A DNA stretch of 64,000 bases from Notospermus geniculatus (lineage: Eukaryota; Nemertea; Pilidiophora; Heteronemertea; Lineidae): assembly GCA_002633025.1 (NCBI GenBank), contig NMRB01001401.1, forward strand, positions 107,298 through 171,297, in the 5' to 3' direction. Every line of letters begins with the position of its first letter. Within the stretch, counting starts at the first letter, position 1. The position numbers and the translations under genes were made by a program. The notes under the pieces were generated by a model that was given only the letters and a program-made list of their open reading frames with translations, made no database searches and had not been told where the DNA came from. This document shows positions 20,406 through 30,240 of this stretch, piece by piece.

Positions 20406-22121
20406 GCTCATTGAAAACCAAATAAGGCTTTGTGATGTAGGGATTTGTAAAAGTAAGTGTTTCCCACTAAGTTTTGTATCTTCGCTTTGCACCAAATGAC
20501 CTGCTAAACGTGATATCTGACTTCACATAACTCTCCCACTGACCCTTCCAATCTTATCTGGGTACCATTCACAACCCTGCAACCCTTCAGATCATGTTTC
20601 AGATATTTCAGATCTGTCTCAAAACACAATGGACAAGTCCGTTGTATTCTGTGTCCGTTCCTCCCCTTTCTTGTTACCTAGCGTCCTCCATTTTGTATTG
20701 AGGGGAAGACACTGGGCCGGAGCTTCAAGCAGATGTTTCGCCTGTGGGGTGGTACTGTGTGAGACACTCGAAAACTTAATGGTGCGAGGACTGAACATGA
20801 CCCGTGGTCAACCACAAAGAACCTCGGCAAGAGAACTCCTCAAATTCAAATTCAGATGTGTGCATTGGCTTTCGAAGTTGCGCAGTGGAGACGGTGGTGC
20901 TGGTCGCACCCACTGTTCATGTGATAGTCAGGGTGACTGTCTGGAAGTACAGGTTATCACCGGGCCTCTGGTCTCCTCCAGCTGGTCATGCTGAAGTGCG
21001 GTTCTCAATATTTTAGCTTCTGGTCAACGAATGCACGCAGATGAGTGCGTATTAGAATGGGCCGTCACCGTGCATACATGTACTTGTTTGTTGTAGGCCA
21101 ATGCATTATGAGAAAAAAGTACATTTGGATATTCTCAGCTGACCTAATTAAAATTCATTTACATGCAATTCAGGTTTACTGTAAGGTAATCATACCTAAA
21201 TGGAGATTTGTAGCCCGAGGTCATTCAGGGACTGTACCGGTATGTACCGTAAATTCACAGCTTTGTTTGCTGTGAGTGAATTAGGATGGGACACTTTGCT
21301 GTGGTTTATTTCCATTTCCTTCTGTTTATGCAAGTTTTATTGGTGTATTGTTCTGAGTTGTTGGTTTTAGTGTCTTGTTGCTGAGTTTGATGGTATAGAA
21401 TCACATAATCATATAATATCTCTTGTGATATTATTGCATCTGTTATGGACTTGGGCAAAAAATAGGCCCGTGACATAAATATCAACATCTTGCATCAGTT
21501 TCTGTTCTGCCACTGTATATTACTGTCATATGCTATACAACTCTCCCTTTGGTAAAAAGCAGTCCACCTCAACTATGACCAGGACTCGGTAAACAAAGCT
21601 GTGTGCTGCAGTAGCACGCATTTCCACAACTGAATGAAACAGTCAGTAGACATACAAACCGAAGTCCGTTTCAACCTAAGTTGCCAGGCTCATCTGTACT
21701 CGATGTACAGTTTCCAGCATGAAATGTACAGTTTATTTTGTAATTCAACCGTAGAATAAAGACTAACGTAATTTGTAACTTCTGCCTGAGGATAATTGAT
21801 TCATAATTTGTAGCAAGATGAAATATCATTGATTGTGGATTGTATATACTTTGATAATTTTGTTGTGTCTCACAAAGAGAAAGTTTTAAAATGTCATGTT
21901 GATGGCGTGAAATTGAATCAAGCAAAATAACATGTTTTTTAAAAGTTGAAATTCTCAGAATTTCTCGCCAATTGACGCAATCAAAAAAGAAATATACAGA
22001 AACACTGGATGGAGAGTTGAGCAGCACTTACAGCATTTAACTCCATGGACAACATTGGGCAAATTCATGTACAGTAGGAGGAAACAAGAGTGCCCGTGCT
22101 GGAGAAAGCTGTGGTGTCAAA
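20406..22121. other. No recognisable feature
   Basis: The 121-codon frame at 20629-20994 (+) overlaps another open frame and shows no domain. The palindrome TACCGGTA occurs near 21235. No repeats were found. Confidence 0.5.
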
Positions 22122-22338
22122 AGCCCCTTTTACACTACGTGTTTTCAACCGTGCTCGACCCGGGTCGAGCACGGCGCGGCAAAAAAGGTGATAGTGTAAA
22201 TGGGTTGGCACGGCACAACTGGGCTCGGCACGGTGCTACTTTCATCCGGGCCGAACCCCCCAACAGGAGGTGGGTTCGACCCGGACGGCCCGGGTCGAGC
22301 ACGGTTCCGCTGGAAAACTGCACAGTGTAAACACGCTA
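22122..22338. mobile_element. GC-rich MITE with a 26-bp perfect palindrome
   Basis: CCGTGCTCGACCC and GGGTCGAGCACGG form a perfect 26-base palindrome at 22149-22174. CCCGGGTCGAGCACGG recurs near the right end (about 22289-22304). The outer ends carry TTTTACACTACGTG and AGTGTAAACACGC, roughly inverted. The interior repeats GGCTCGGCACGG-type words. It is the left partner of the element at 22479-22720, with a SINE fragment between. The high GC stands out from the AT-rich surroundings. Confidence 0.65.
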
Positions 22339-22440
22339 AAAGAGAGTCGCCCTCTCAATCACACGAATGAGCAGATCGGACAGGTGATCGAACCTGGACT
22401 TCAGCGGTGACTGGCACCGATGTTTCCACTAGACCACTTT
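22339..22440 (-). repeat. tRNA-derived SINE family S, copy 3, truncated
   Basis: Read on the minus strand: TGGTCTAGTGGAAACATCGG, then CAGTCACCGCTGAAG and the B-box-like CAGGTTCGATCACC, then GAGGGCGACTCTCTTT. This aligns with the other three copies. It is cut off where the neighbouring MITE begins. Confidence 0.6.
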
Positions 22441-22478
22441 AAATTCACTTCTTGAATGGTCTTGGTCTCCCACCTCTT

Positions 22479-22720
22479 TAAGGGCGGTTTACACTAGGTT
22501 GCACCAAGTTGCAAGTTGCTGCAACTTGCAACTTGTTGCAAACTACCTGGGACGGTTTACACATAGAAAAATCGATGCAACCTCCAGCGTGATCGAGTTG
22601 CAACAAGTTGCAGACCCGTTTACACATGCAACTTTTATGAAACTTTTTGGTCTCATCAGGTTTATGCAACAAGTTGCATGAAGTTGCATATGAAAAGTTG
22701 CATGTGTAAACGGGCCTTTA
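22479..22720. mobile_element. MITE built of GTTGCA words, about 242 bp
   Basis: The ends are TAAGGGCGGTTTACAC and the inverse of TAAAGGCCCGTTTACAC. Inside, CAAGTTGCAAGTTGC (22506-22520), one base, then GCAACTTGCAACTTG is a near-perfect 31-base palindrome. GTTGCA or TGCAAC recurs many times. GTTTACAC or GTGTAAAC occurs at four places, including both ends. It is non-coding; the frames on both strands are by-products of the repeats. Confidence 0.7.
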
Positions 22721-24251
22721 GAAAGGATACAAAACTGATAATGTTTCCAGCTAAAGAAGCACAACACACTCCCTACGATAATATGCCGATGGATAACTAG
22801 GTGGATAAAAAAAATGATGTCACCGAGTTATCGAGGTTGTGATCAAACTATGTGTTGGTGGTCCATCCTGGAGGCTCCTGGAAACATTGGGGGCCGTCTC
22901 AAGAACATCACACCGAAGTTATGGACTTAGGTTCCACAGACCGTCGTTTTCTTGTTGTTCGTCACGGACTCAGTAGTTCAGATGATCATGAGCTTATCAT
23001 AGTCTTGGCAGTTGACCATTTAATGCTAGATGTGCTGGATGACTACATGTGGTTGTTAATTCCAAATTAAACATCCAAACTATTTCGCAAGTACTCTGTG
23101 CCGATCAGACATTCCATCACTTGCTCTGAACAGGTATTCTTCCCGAGGCAAATGTCGGCTCCCCTAATCAAGTGTGACATTCTTTGAGAAGGGGACAAGG
23201 TTAAGTGCTTGGATGGCTTATAAAAAAACAGAATATTTGATTCTAATGGATATCTTTTTTATGGCGTATGTCCATTAAGTGATGCTATTTATATTAAATA
23301 AACTCGGTTTCCCTCAGAATAAGCCAATTTGTTAATGTTAAAATATAGACTGTGTTCTGTGAGTATACAATGCTTATCTCTATGTATCAGTCTAGTTCAC
23401 ATTACGGTCTTGTAAGCCATAGATCCTCTTCTTTCAAACTTGACATCTGGGCTTTAAAACTTACAGTATACTGTTTTGTCTGTGTCAAACGGCAAGGATT
23501 CTGAACCTGACAACTCTAGGCTATGTAAATCACAGTGCCATCTCATCATGCAGTTCAAATTCTTGTGACAGGAAATCAGGAATTTCTGCTGAAAAACCCT
23601 GTCTGGCGTCTGATTTCAATCACCACACCTGAAGTTCCCAAAACCACGGAAAGCTCAAATTGTGATGTATGCGATTTCATGAAGACGTGGAACCCAGACA
23701 ATGGCAACGGAAGTCACACATTGCCCCCTGGTGGGGAACATGAATTACCAGAATGAACTATGTACAGAAGTAGAGAGGTAAAATAATTACCTGGGTGTGA
23801 CCGTCATTAACCTCCTGTGGTTTAAGTGACAGTTGTAATATGGTTCGATACAGGGGGCAGACGGTAAAAAATTCTTGGCATTATCACAGCAATCGGCATG
23901 AATCGTGGTATTTTATGTCTCGATCATCAAATATAAAGGCAAGTCCTGCAAATAGGCCTTTTTGAGTTGGTGGGGCGCAGAACTGTTAGAATTGTATGCA
24001 TACATGTATTTCCCATGGTCACTGTATTGCGGCATGCCTATTTTTAGGTTGCGGTCACAAAAATCTGGTGATAGCGCTTCCAAATCTCGTTTCTTGAAGT
24101 AAGATAAATCTATCTGTAATGATAATCATTAAGTGTCATGACATGAAGACATTGTCACTTTCATAATGTGTCCAGAATTTGAGTGTGGGCCAAGCGCTCT
24201 TATCTTGACTTGAGTGGCATATGGTCACAACAATATCAATAGGCCTACATG
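22721..24251. other. No recognisable feature
   Basis: AT-rich. The only frames, 22852-23070 and 23535-23756 (+), are short and lack domains. The palindromes TAGGCCTA and TACATGTA occur near 24240, just before the MITE. Confidence 0.5.
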
Positions 24252-24444
24252 TATGAGACAGTCTTGAAAAACCCGTCAGATATCACATTTGAAGAAGGTG
24301 TTAATGGCCTTGGTTAACCCGCACATTTCAATGGTTGAAATCTATTTCAACAAGTAAACAGTACCAGATCAATGCACAGGCAATCTGTAGGCCCTTGTTG
24401 ATCATTCAGCGACATCAGACGGGTTTTCCTAGACCGCCCTCACA
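24252..24444 (-). mobile_element. MITE family D, copy 2, 193 bp, inverted relative to copy 1
   Basis: Left end GAGACAGTCTTGAAAAACCC; right end GGGTTTTCCTAGACCGCCCT followed by CACA. On the minus strand the interior matches 14201-14394 across nearly its whole length. The two copies differ at many positions, so neither is a recent insertion. Confidence 0.75.
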
Positions 24445-26726
24445 TAAGAAGTAAGCTAAGACCTTTCCAAGCTGAGGACTACCTTTTTAGCCACAGCTAC
24501 ATGTATGAGTATGATTTTGTGATTGAAATGCCCTACTAAACCAATATAGGCCTTAATAATAACTAATCTCTAATGAAAAACAGCTTATCAACTTTTCAAT
24601 TGAAATATTGGCCATAAAATATTTACAGTTATTGCTCACAAAGACATAATTCCCTCCAACCGTTTATTCCGATTTGATTATTAACGGTTTTAGATACCTG
24701 TCACACAAGTATATGAATTTGTGCGGTAATCCGTGGTAAGACGTGATTTGTCTGATTGGATAATCTAGGAATGACGAGAAATCAATATGAAATTTCCGAG
24801 TTTAAAAACTGTTAATGGTGCATGTTTGTACTCTTGGCAAGCTGCGTTAGCCCTTGAGTCCTCTGTCTCTGTTAACCTTTTCAGTGCCGATTCCCAGTAT
24901 ACGGGGGGACGGCACATCATGACACAGAGTGCCAAAGGTACATTACGAGTGACGTCATGACACCATCTTTGGTTGCATATCAACATGTTATGTCTACACA
25001 AACATCCCTACATGCTGTCTACATGTCTCGCATCCACTTCCCCAAATGGCTGGCATTCTCCTCCATCGTTGAAATTTTTGAAATAACAAGTGGACAGTGA
25101 AAATCTTGTTACAACTTGTGACAATTTACGAGATTCTCTCGAGGTCACTCGACCCACTTCTCAAGTAGTGAGAGAGGACTGGGGGTGTGTGAGACGAGGG
25201 GCCAAAAACTTCATACACAAAGAGGGACGTGTGGTGGACACCCCTTGACCAGTACTGGACATCACCGCCGTAATCTGGCGAGTCTTGAACGGGAAATTCA
25301 CAAGATGATTTCCCACTGGGTGAAGTGGTTTCAAGAGGTGGCAGGGCTCCGAACAGACTGACCACTATTACGCCACCGTGAGGCATTGTCCGTGGACAAA
25401 GATATCTGTTACGATTATAGCACCTGGCCAGAATGGCCGCACCAATTTTAGACGATTTATCTAAATTTTCACACTAGCGGTTCTCGGCGATATGTAGGGA
25501 TGGCAATTAGTGGGTGGACATGACAAGATGACCAGGAGATAATGTGATTTCTACATGAGCTTGCAATGTGAAACACGATTAACAGAGGTGCAGTTCACAC
25601 GAATACATTGATGATTCTTGGCGAGTTATTGGCCATTATATCTTGACCATAATTTTCGTGTATCATGTAATAAAGAGCAGGGTTCTGTTGTGATATCTCT
25701 GGTCGTCTTCATCTGCAGGAAGTGATTGATGATCATAACTTAGCCAAAAGTTAGTTCTACATAACCGAATACTGATGCTGACATATTGTAATGGATTGTA
25801 GAAGGAAACCAGATTCTTGACGAAAACCAACCTTCCAAAGAAAGTGGCCATTCCTGTCTAATGATGGTTTTGAGCTGGCTTGGCATCAACCCGCAAGCTC
25901 GGTGTCACAGGGCCTTGCGTTTCCACTCTCCCAGCTCCTGACTCTAGTTTGTGGGTGCGTTTTGTACTACATGTACACCCTCTCTTTGTACATTGTACTT
26001 TGTCCCTTTGATCCCCTCGACTGTTCTCTGGTATGTGTTCCTTCTGCAAACATGGTGTCCACAAAACGGCAGCCATGTTTACTAAATCAACCGTCATCGG
26101 TGACGGAGTGGTACTTGTTTGGTATAGCACATCACCAGATTGCTTGGAACGTGAAATCGACAAAGGGAACATTCAGGATGGAACCAGTGATGACATCACG
26201 CCATGTTTAGCCTTGGGTATAGATACCACAACATCGTGCTGTCTTGTCGGTCGTTATGGTGCTTAATTTCATGATGTTTGACTGAGTTCAACAACAACTT
26301 GCCTTATATTAGGCAGAGGGGTTGTAAAATGCCTCCAACTTCATCATCGTAAACTTTTAAATTTAATTACGTGATGGAAGCTATCAGTATCAGCTGAAGT
26401 GAATACAGTTGAATAAATCTTGATATACACTTAAGTTGATTAAAAAGTCATGTGAAATTTCATATTCGAAATGTTCGCATGTCTGGAGTGATGTAGACTT
26501 TTAAACTGCACTTTTAAAAGCTTTCTGCAGCTTGTCAATATTATTGCGACTTGAACAGAAGTAAAGTTGAAATACAAGAGAAAATGAATCAGTATACTGT
26601 GGATGCACTGAACTTTTTACCTTTGGTGATTAGTTTGAAAAAGGATTTCAATGTTTTGGATCTATTTCAAAGAATCAAATAATATTTGTGTAAATTCATT
26701 CTAACTTCTCATGATTTCAAATTACA
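24445..26726. other. No firm feature; CpG-richer segments near 25.1-25.4 and 25.9-26.2 kb
   Basis: 25126-25386 is open on the minus strand (86 codons) and 25902-26210 is open on + and partly on minus. None shows a known domain. 26190-26200 holds GATGACATCACG (CRE-like) and 26060-26080 holds CGGCAGCCATGTTT. These patches are the likeliest to hide regulatory or exonic sequence, but nothing decisive is visible. Confidence 0.3.
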
Positions 26727-27005
26727 ATGGCGCTCTGTCATTTAGTTGTGTTAGTAGTTTATCAGCCCAAGGGAATCAGCGCAATTCGAACGTTGATGGC
26801 CCCTTTAGGCATCACCCCGGGCAGTGCACCATCAGTCATTTTGCGGGCAATGGTTGCTGAGGACGCCGGCCACAACAGAGTCGCCACCAACTCAGTCACT
26901 GAGAATTTATTGAATGCCGACTCAAAATCAACGGGTTCTTTGGGAGCACTGATCATTACAGATAACTGTCTGGTGTCTTTCCTGTTTCAATCAAGATGCA
27001 TCTGA
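26727..27005 (+). CDS. Weak coding candidate, 92 codons, unknown function
   Basis: The frame starts at ATGGCGCTC and runs to TGA at 27003-27005. It is GC-richer than its flanks, and the peptide is non-repetitive (for example MAPLGITPGSAPSVILRAMV). The minus strand of the same segment is also open for 64 codons (26762-26956), which weakens the case. It could be an eroded exon or transposon fragment. No family is recognised. Confidence 0.15.
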   Translation: MALCHLVVLVVYQPKGISAIRTLMAPLGITPGSAPSVILRAMVAEDAGHNRVATNSVTENLLNADSKSTGSLGALIITDNCLVSFLFQSRCI

Positions 27006-29042
27006 ACCCTATGCACTAGAAATGTTCATCTGTCTCCAGTCTGCTTAGGCTGAAATAAAAGGAGTGAAAGAAGGGCTCTGCAGGACACTATGAACTATTA
27101 TGTACTTTCTTCGTGAAGAATAGCGTTTTGCGATGACAAGGCCCCGTGCAGAGAGGAACATCTTCAACCATCAAAGCTGGTGTCCTGAAATGTGTTTACG
27201 TTTTGCTTGATGACATTCACAACTGTAAATTTGTTGGCGGATGTGCTGATTTGAAGATAATAATATTACTGTTTGGGTTGTCAGACTATTCTATCCATAA
27301 TAAAACCACACACTTAGAAAACCCTCCCTAGCTAAACCTTTCACTGAGGATGTGCCAACTCCCTTTGGGAATATCGCACGCACCGTAAGTCTGATCATAG
27401 CAGAGAAGAAGATGAAGATAACATGAGGATGGGCAGCTTGTCAGATCTTAGTTCCCTTGCGACGCCGCTTCCAAATAAGCTTGTTCCATGTCTACGTTTG
27501 TGTTGTGTGGGCAGGCTTTTGCCATTCCAGAATATTACATCTACCAGTATTGAATTGAACAGATGGGTTTCTGATCGTGACATCTCACGCAAGGAGAGTG
27601 GGCGTCAAAGGGAGTTAAACACGCAAAGTACAATTTGCGTGACAGATGATTATTTGGGGCGTGTAACTGGGAGGACAAGATTGAAGAATTCGACAGGAAA
27701 ACCTGATGTTAGCTTTAGCAATTTTGTTCATGCCCTCGAGCGATGCACTAACGCATTAATGTACCAATATTTTTTCTAGAAAATTTCAAATGAAATGTCA
27801 CATATTTTCCAATTCAGGTGAAAATGCCTCACTGCCGCGATCTGCCTTCGGGGGTAATTAGGGTTCCACTCACGCGATACCGAATGCAGTAAACGGACGA
27901 TGAATAATCACGACTATTTCATATCAAATACGAATTCCGTGCGCATGAATGGCATTTGTGAAACGCATTTTAGCAATAACATCAAACGTATTCATGGTAT
28001 AAACCCCTACTGTTCATCAATTTACCGTCAGGACAATGGGAGAATCGGTGGACAATGCGCATTTCTAGTTTATGCATGGCCTTTAGAATCAAGTGTATCA
28101 TTTTCATAAATTTGACTGGGGGTCCAGGTGTGGTCCTTAGAGCTGAGGCAGACATGGACTCGGGCGATTACCTCTAAACTCCTCGGGACATTGCCGTTAA
28201 GTAGTGCTGTAAAACGGTGGATGGGTTTTCTAAAGAGATATGTTTTTCTCTTTTTATTTTCAATATAAAAAGGGGGAAGCAGAATTCCATGTGTTAAATG
28301 AGGGAAGTCAATTCTTTGTGTTTAACAGGAATCGAAATAAAATGAATTTTAGACATGGCGTGGATTTGTCCTCAATCCCAGCTTGGGTGCGACAGTCATC
28401 CTGGGAAAATTCTCACCTATATTGTGTGCAACATATGGTACAGCCCCCATGATTATTATATAAAAAGTAATCTGTTTGTCAAATTCAAATCAATTTAAAT
28501 GTTGGTTGGTCAAGTTTATTAAAAACAGGATGTTCTGTCAGACATTTATGTGGTTATTTCCAGAGGGCGGGACGGGACGGTACTCAGTGGGATTGTGCCG
28601 GGGCAGCCTTCTGGATCCCAAAGGTAGTATTAAGCCAGTGAATAGCCCCGAAACAATGCAGAAAAGCACAGAAAGATTGAAATATACATGTACCTGTGTG
28701 CATTTCAAAGAACATCTCTCTCCAACAACCTTCGATGCTGTTGCAGTTTACAACCAATGAACAGTGAATACTGAGTTGATCGGAGGTTCTTCCTCCATCA
28801 CCGCACACATACCGGTACTTGTTTGGTGACAAAGGAAGCAAGCCTATGAACCACTAATTACCTCAGGGTTCATCCCGACCTAAATCAATCTCATAAGCAA
28901 TGAAAGAATCCAGTCTCCTAACTACTTGTATCATCTTCTACTTGTTGATTCTCATGAAGATGAGTTTTGACAGTCTTCAACTGGTCAACAAATAACACAT
29001 CCTATAATGTGACAGTTGAAGAGACAGCCTGTCGTGGAACTG
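27006..29042. other. No recognisable feature
   Basis: A 118-codon frame at 27423-27779 (+) is overlapped by a minus-strand frame and has no domain. A short G-rich stretch with GCGGGACGGGACGG lies near 28565. Confidence 0.45.
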
Positions 29043-29483
29043 TCAGAATGGATTTAATTGTTTGTTACTCAAGACATTACTCGGTAACAGTTGTCTTGTG
29101 CATTGAAAAAGTGATATGTTTGTAATTTGATTCCCAAACTCTGCATTACAGAACTGACATGACTGAAGCTTGAGGCTGCAACAGCCATCCACAGCTTCTA
29201 TTTCGGCTGTATGGCTTCCTGTCTTCTGCTTCCTTGTAAACTGCCTTGCGGAACTGTTTCTTAACGAATTGATCCATATCCTACACCATGCAACAATCTT
29301 TTTGTCAGGTGATGATCTGACACGTAACTGGAACTCATGGCTTTGTTTGGCTGGAGAAGCCACAACATTCTTTTTGGCTCTTATGGCTGAAGTCCTATCT
29401 TCTTCCTTGTAAATTGCATTGAGCCAAAATCCTGATCTTGAAATCCATGCAATGCAACAATCCTTCACGTAAGACGGGCGCAA
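29043..29483 (-). CDS. Longest ATG frame in the window (146 codons), unrecognised
   Basis: The minus-strand frame has no recognised motif. Two parts resemble each other at DNA level: a segment near 29215-29325 (CTTCTGCTTCCTTGTAAACTG, then ACACCATGCAACAATC) and one near 29395-29465 (TTCTTCCTTGTAAATTGCA, then ATGCAATGCAACAATC). This suggests an internal duplication with a period of about 180 bases. Part of it is also open on the other strand. The length is about what chance would give, so this may be a diverged repeat rather than an exon. Confidence 0.15.
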   Translation of the reverse strand: MRPSYVKDCCIAWISRSGFWLNAIYKEEDRTSAIRAKKNVVASPAKQSHEFQLRVRSSPDKKIVAWCRIWINSLRNSSARQFTRKQKTGSHTAEIEAVDGCCSLKLQSCQFCNAEFGNQITNISLFQCTRQLLPSNVLSNKQLNPF

Positions 29484-29645
29484 TCAGGCACGCGCCCCTG
29501 CTCGCCCACAAAATTGTGACGGGGAGCTCGATTGACCGCGCTCCTCAGCATCCTTGAAGTTCAGGCGCGAGTGTGAACAGCTCTCCTTCATGAGTGTGAA
29601 CAGCTCTCCTCGAGCCTTTGGGGAGCTCAACTGATTGAGCTCCTG
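29484..29645. repeat. CpG-rich patch with a 19-bp direct repeat and a palindrome
   Basis: GAGTGTGAACAGCTCTCCT occurs at 29569-29587 and 29592-29610. GAGCTCAA-CTGA-TTGAGCTC (29623-29642) is a perfect hairpin. GGGGAGCTC also occurs at 29521. The pattern suggests the end of a DNA transposon, but no boundary pair was found. Confidence 0.4.
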
Positions 29646-30126
29646 CAGATTTCAAACGTGAAAACTAAAAAAGATGATTTGACGATGTCAATCGCTATGT
29701 TGTCCTTTATCAGGTTCCTTAGCCTCAACCTAAATGGGCTGCTATCCGTACACAAATTTCCACTCTGAAGTTGCTCAAATGTACAACATCCGAGTCAATA
29801 TGACCTGACACCGACTTACTACCTGGAATCTATGGCCTATCAATGTACCACCATGTTAGAAATATCTAAAAAGTTCTACAGCTGTCACAAGATCGAATCA
29901 TGTGGAGAATTTGTACTGGATGACCCAAGACTGGCGGTTTAGTCTGATAATTGAATTTACACATAACGGAGATGTTTCTATGAAAACGAATAACTATCGG
30001 TCACGGTAAACATTAAACGGAGGTCGCTGTGGCCATCAGTGCTGCAGTGAATGATTTCAAAATCAATGTCAACAGTGTTGCTTGCATTCGGGCGCAAAAA
30101 CATGCTGAGACTGTGTCTGGATAATT
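29646..30126. other. No recognisable feature
   Basis: Single-copy sequence between the CpG-rich patch and the MITE; no frame or repeat stands out. Confidence 0.5.
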
Positions 30127-30240
30127 CATCCTCCTACAGCAGGGCTTTGGCCTCGTTCCTCTTCATACACTCGCACACAAAGTTTGTGCGAGTATAGATG
30201 AAGAGGAGCAAGGTAAAAGTAACCCTGCTGTGGGAGGATG
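30127..30240. mobile_element. MITE family A, copy 3
   Basis: CATCCTCCTACAGCAGGGCT at the left and its inverse ending GGGAGGATG at 30240. The centre has CACTCGCACACAAAG and TTTGTGCGAGT pairing as a hairpin. It resembles copy 1 closely. The flanks GGATAATT and GGGTAGTT agree at 6 of 8, possibly a decayed duplication. It is non-coding. Confidence 0.85.

Noticed and set aside
22478-22767. Overlapping Cys/Gln/Leu-rich frames on both strands
   Set aside because: They come from GTTGCA repeats in a palindromic MITE.
29043-29483. The 146-codon minus-strand frame as a confident gene
   Set aside because: This length is close to the chance maximum for the window, no domain is visible and part is open on the other strand. 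It is kept only as a weak candidate.
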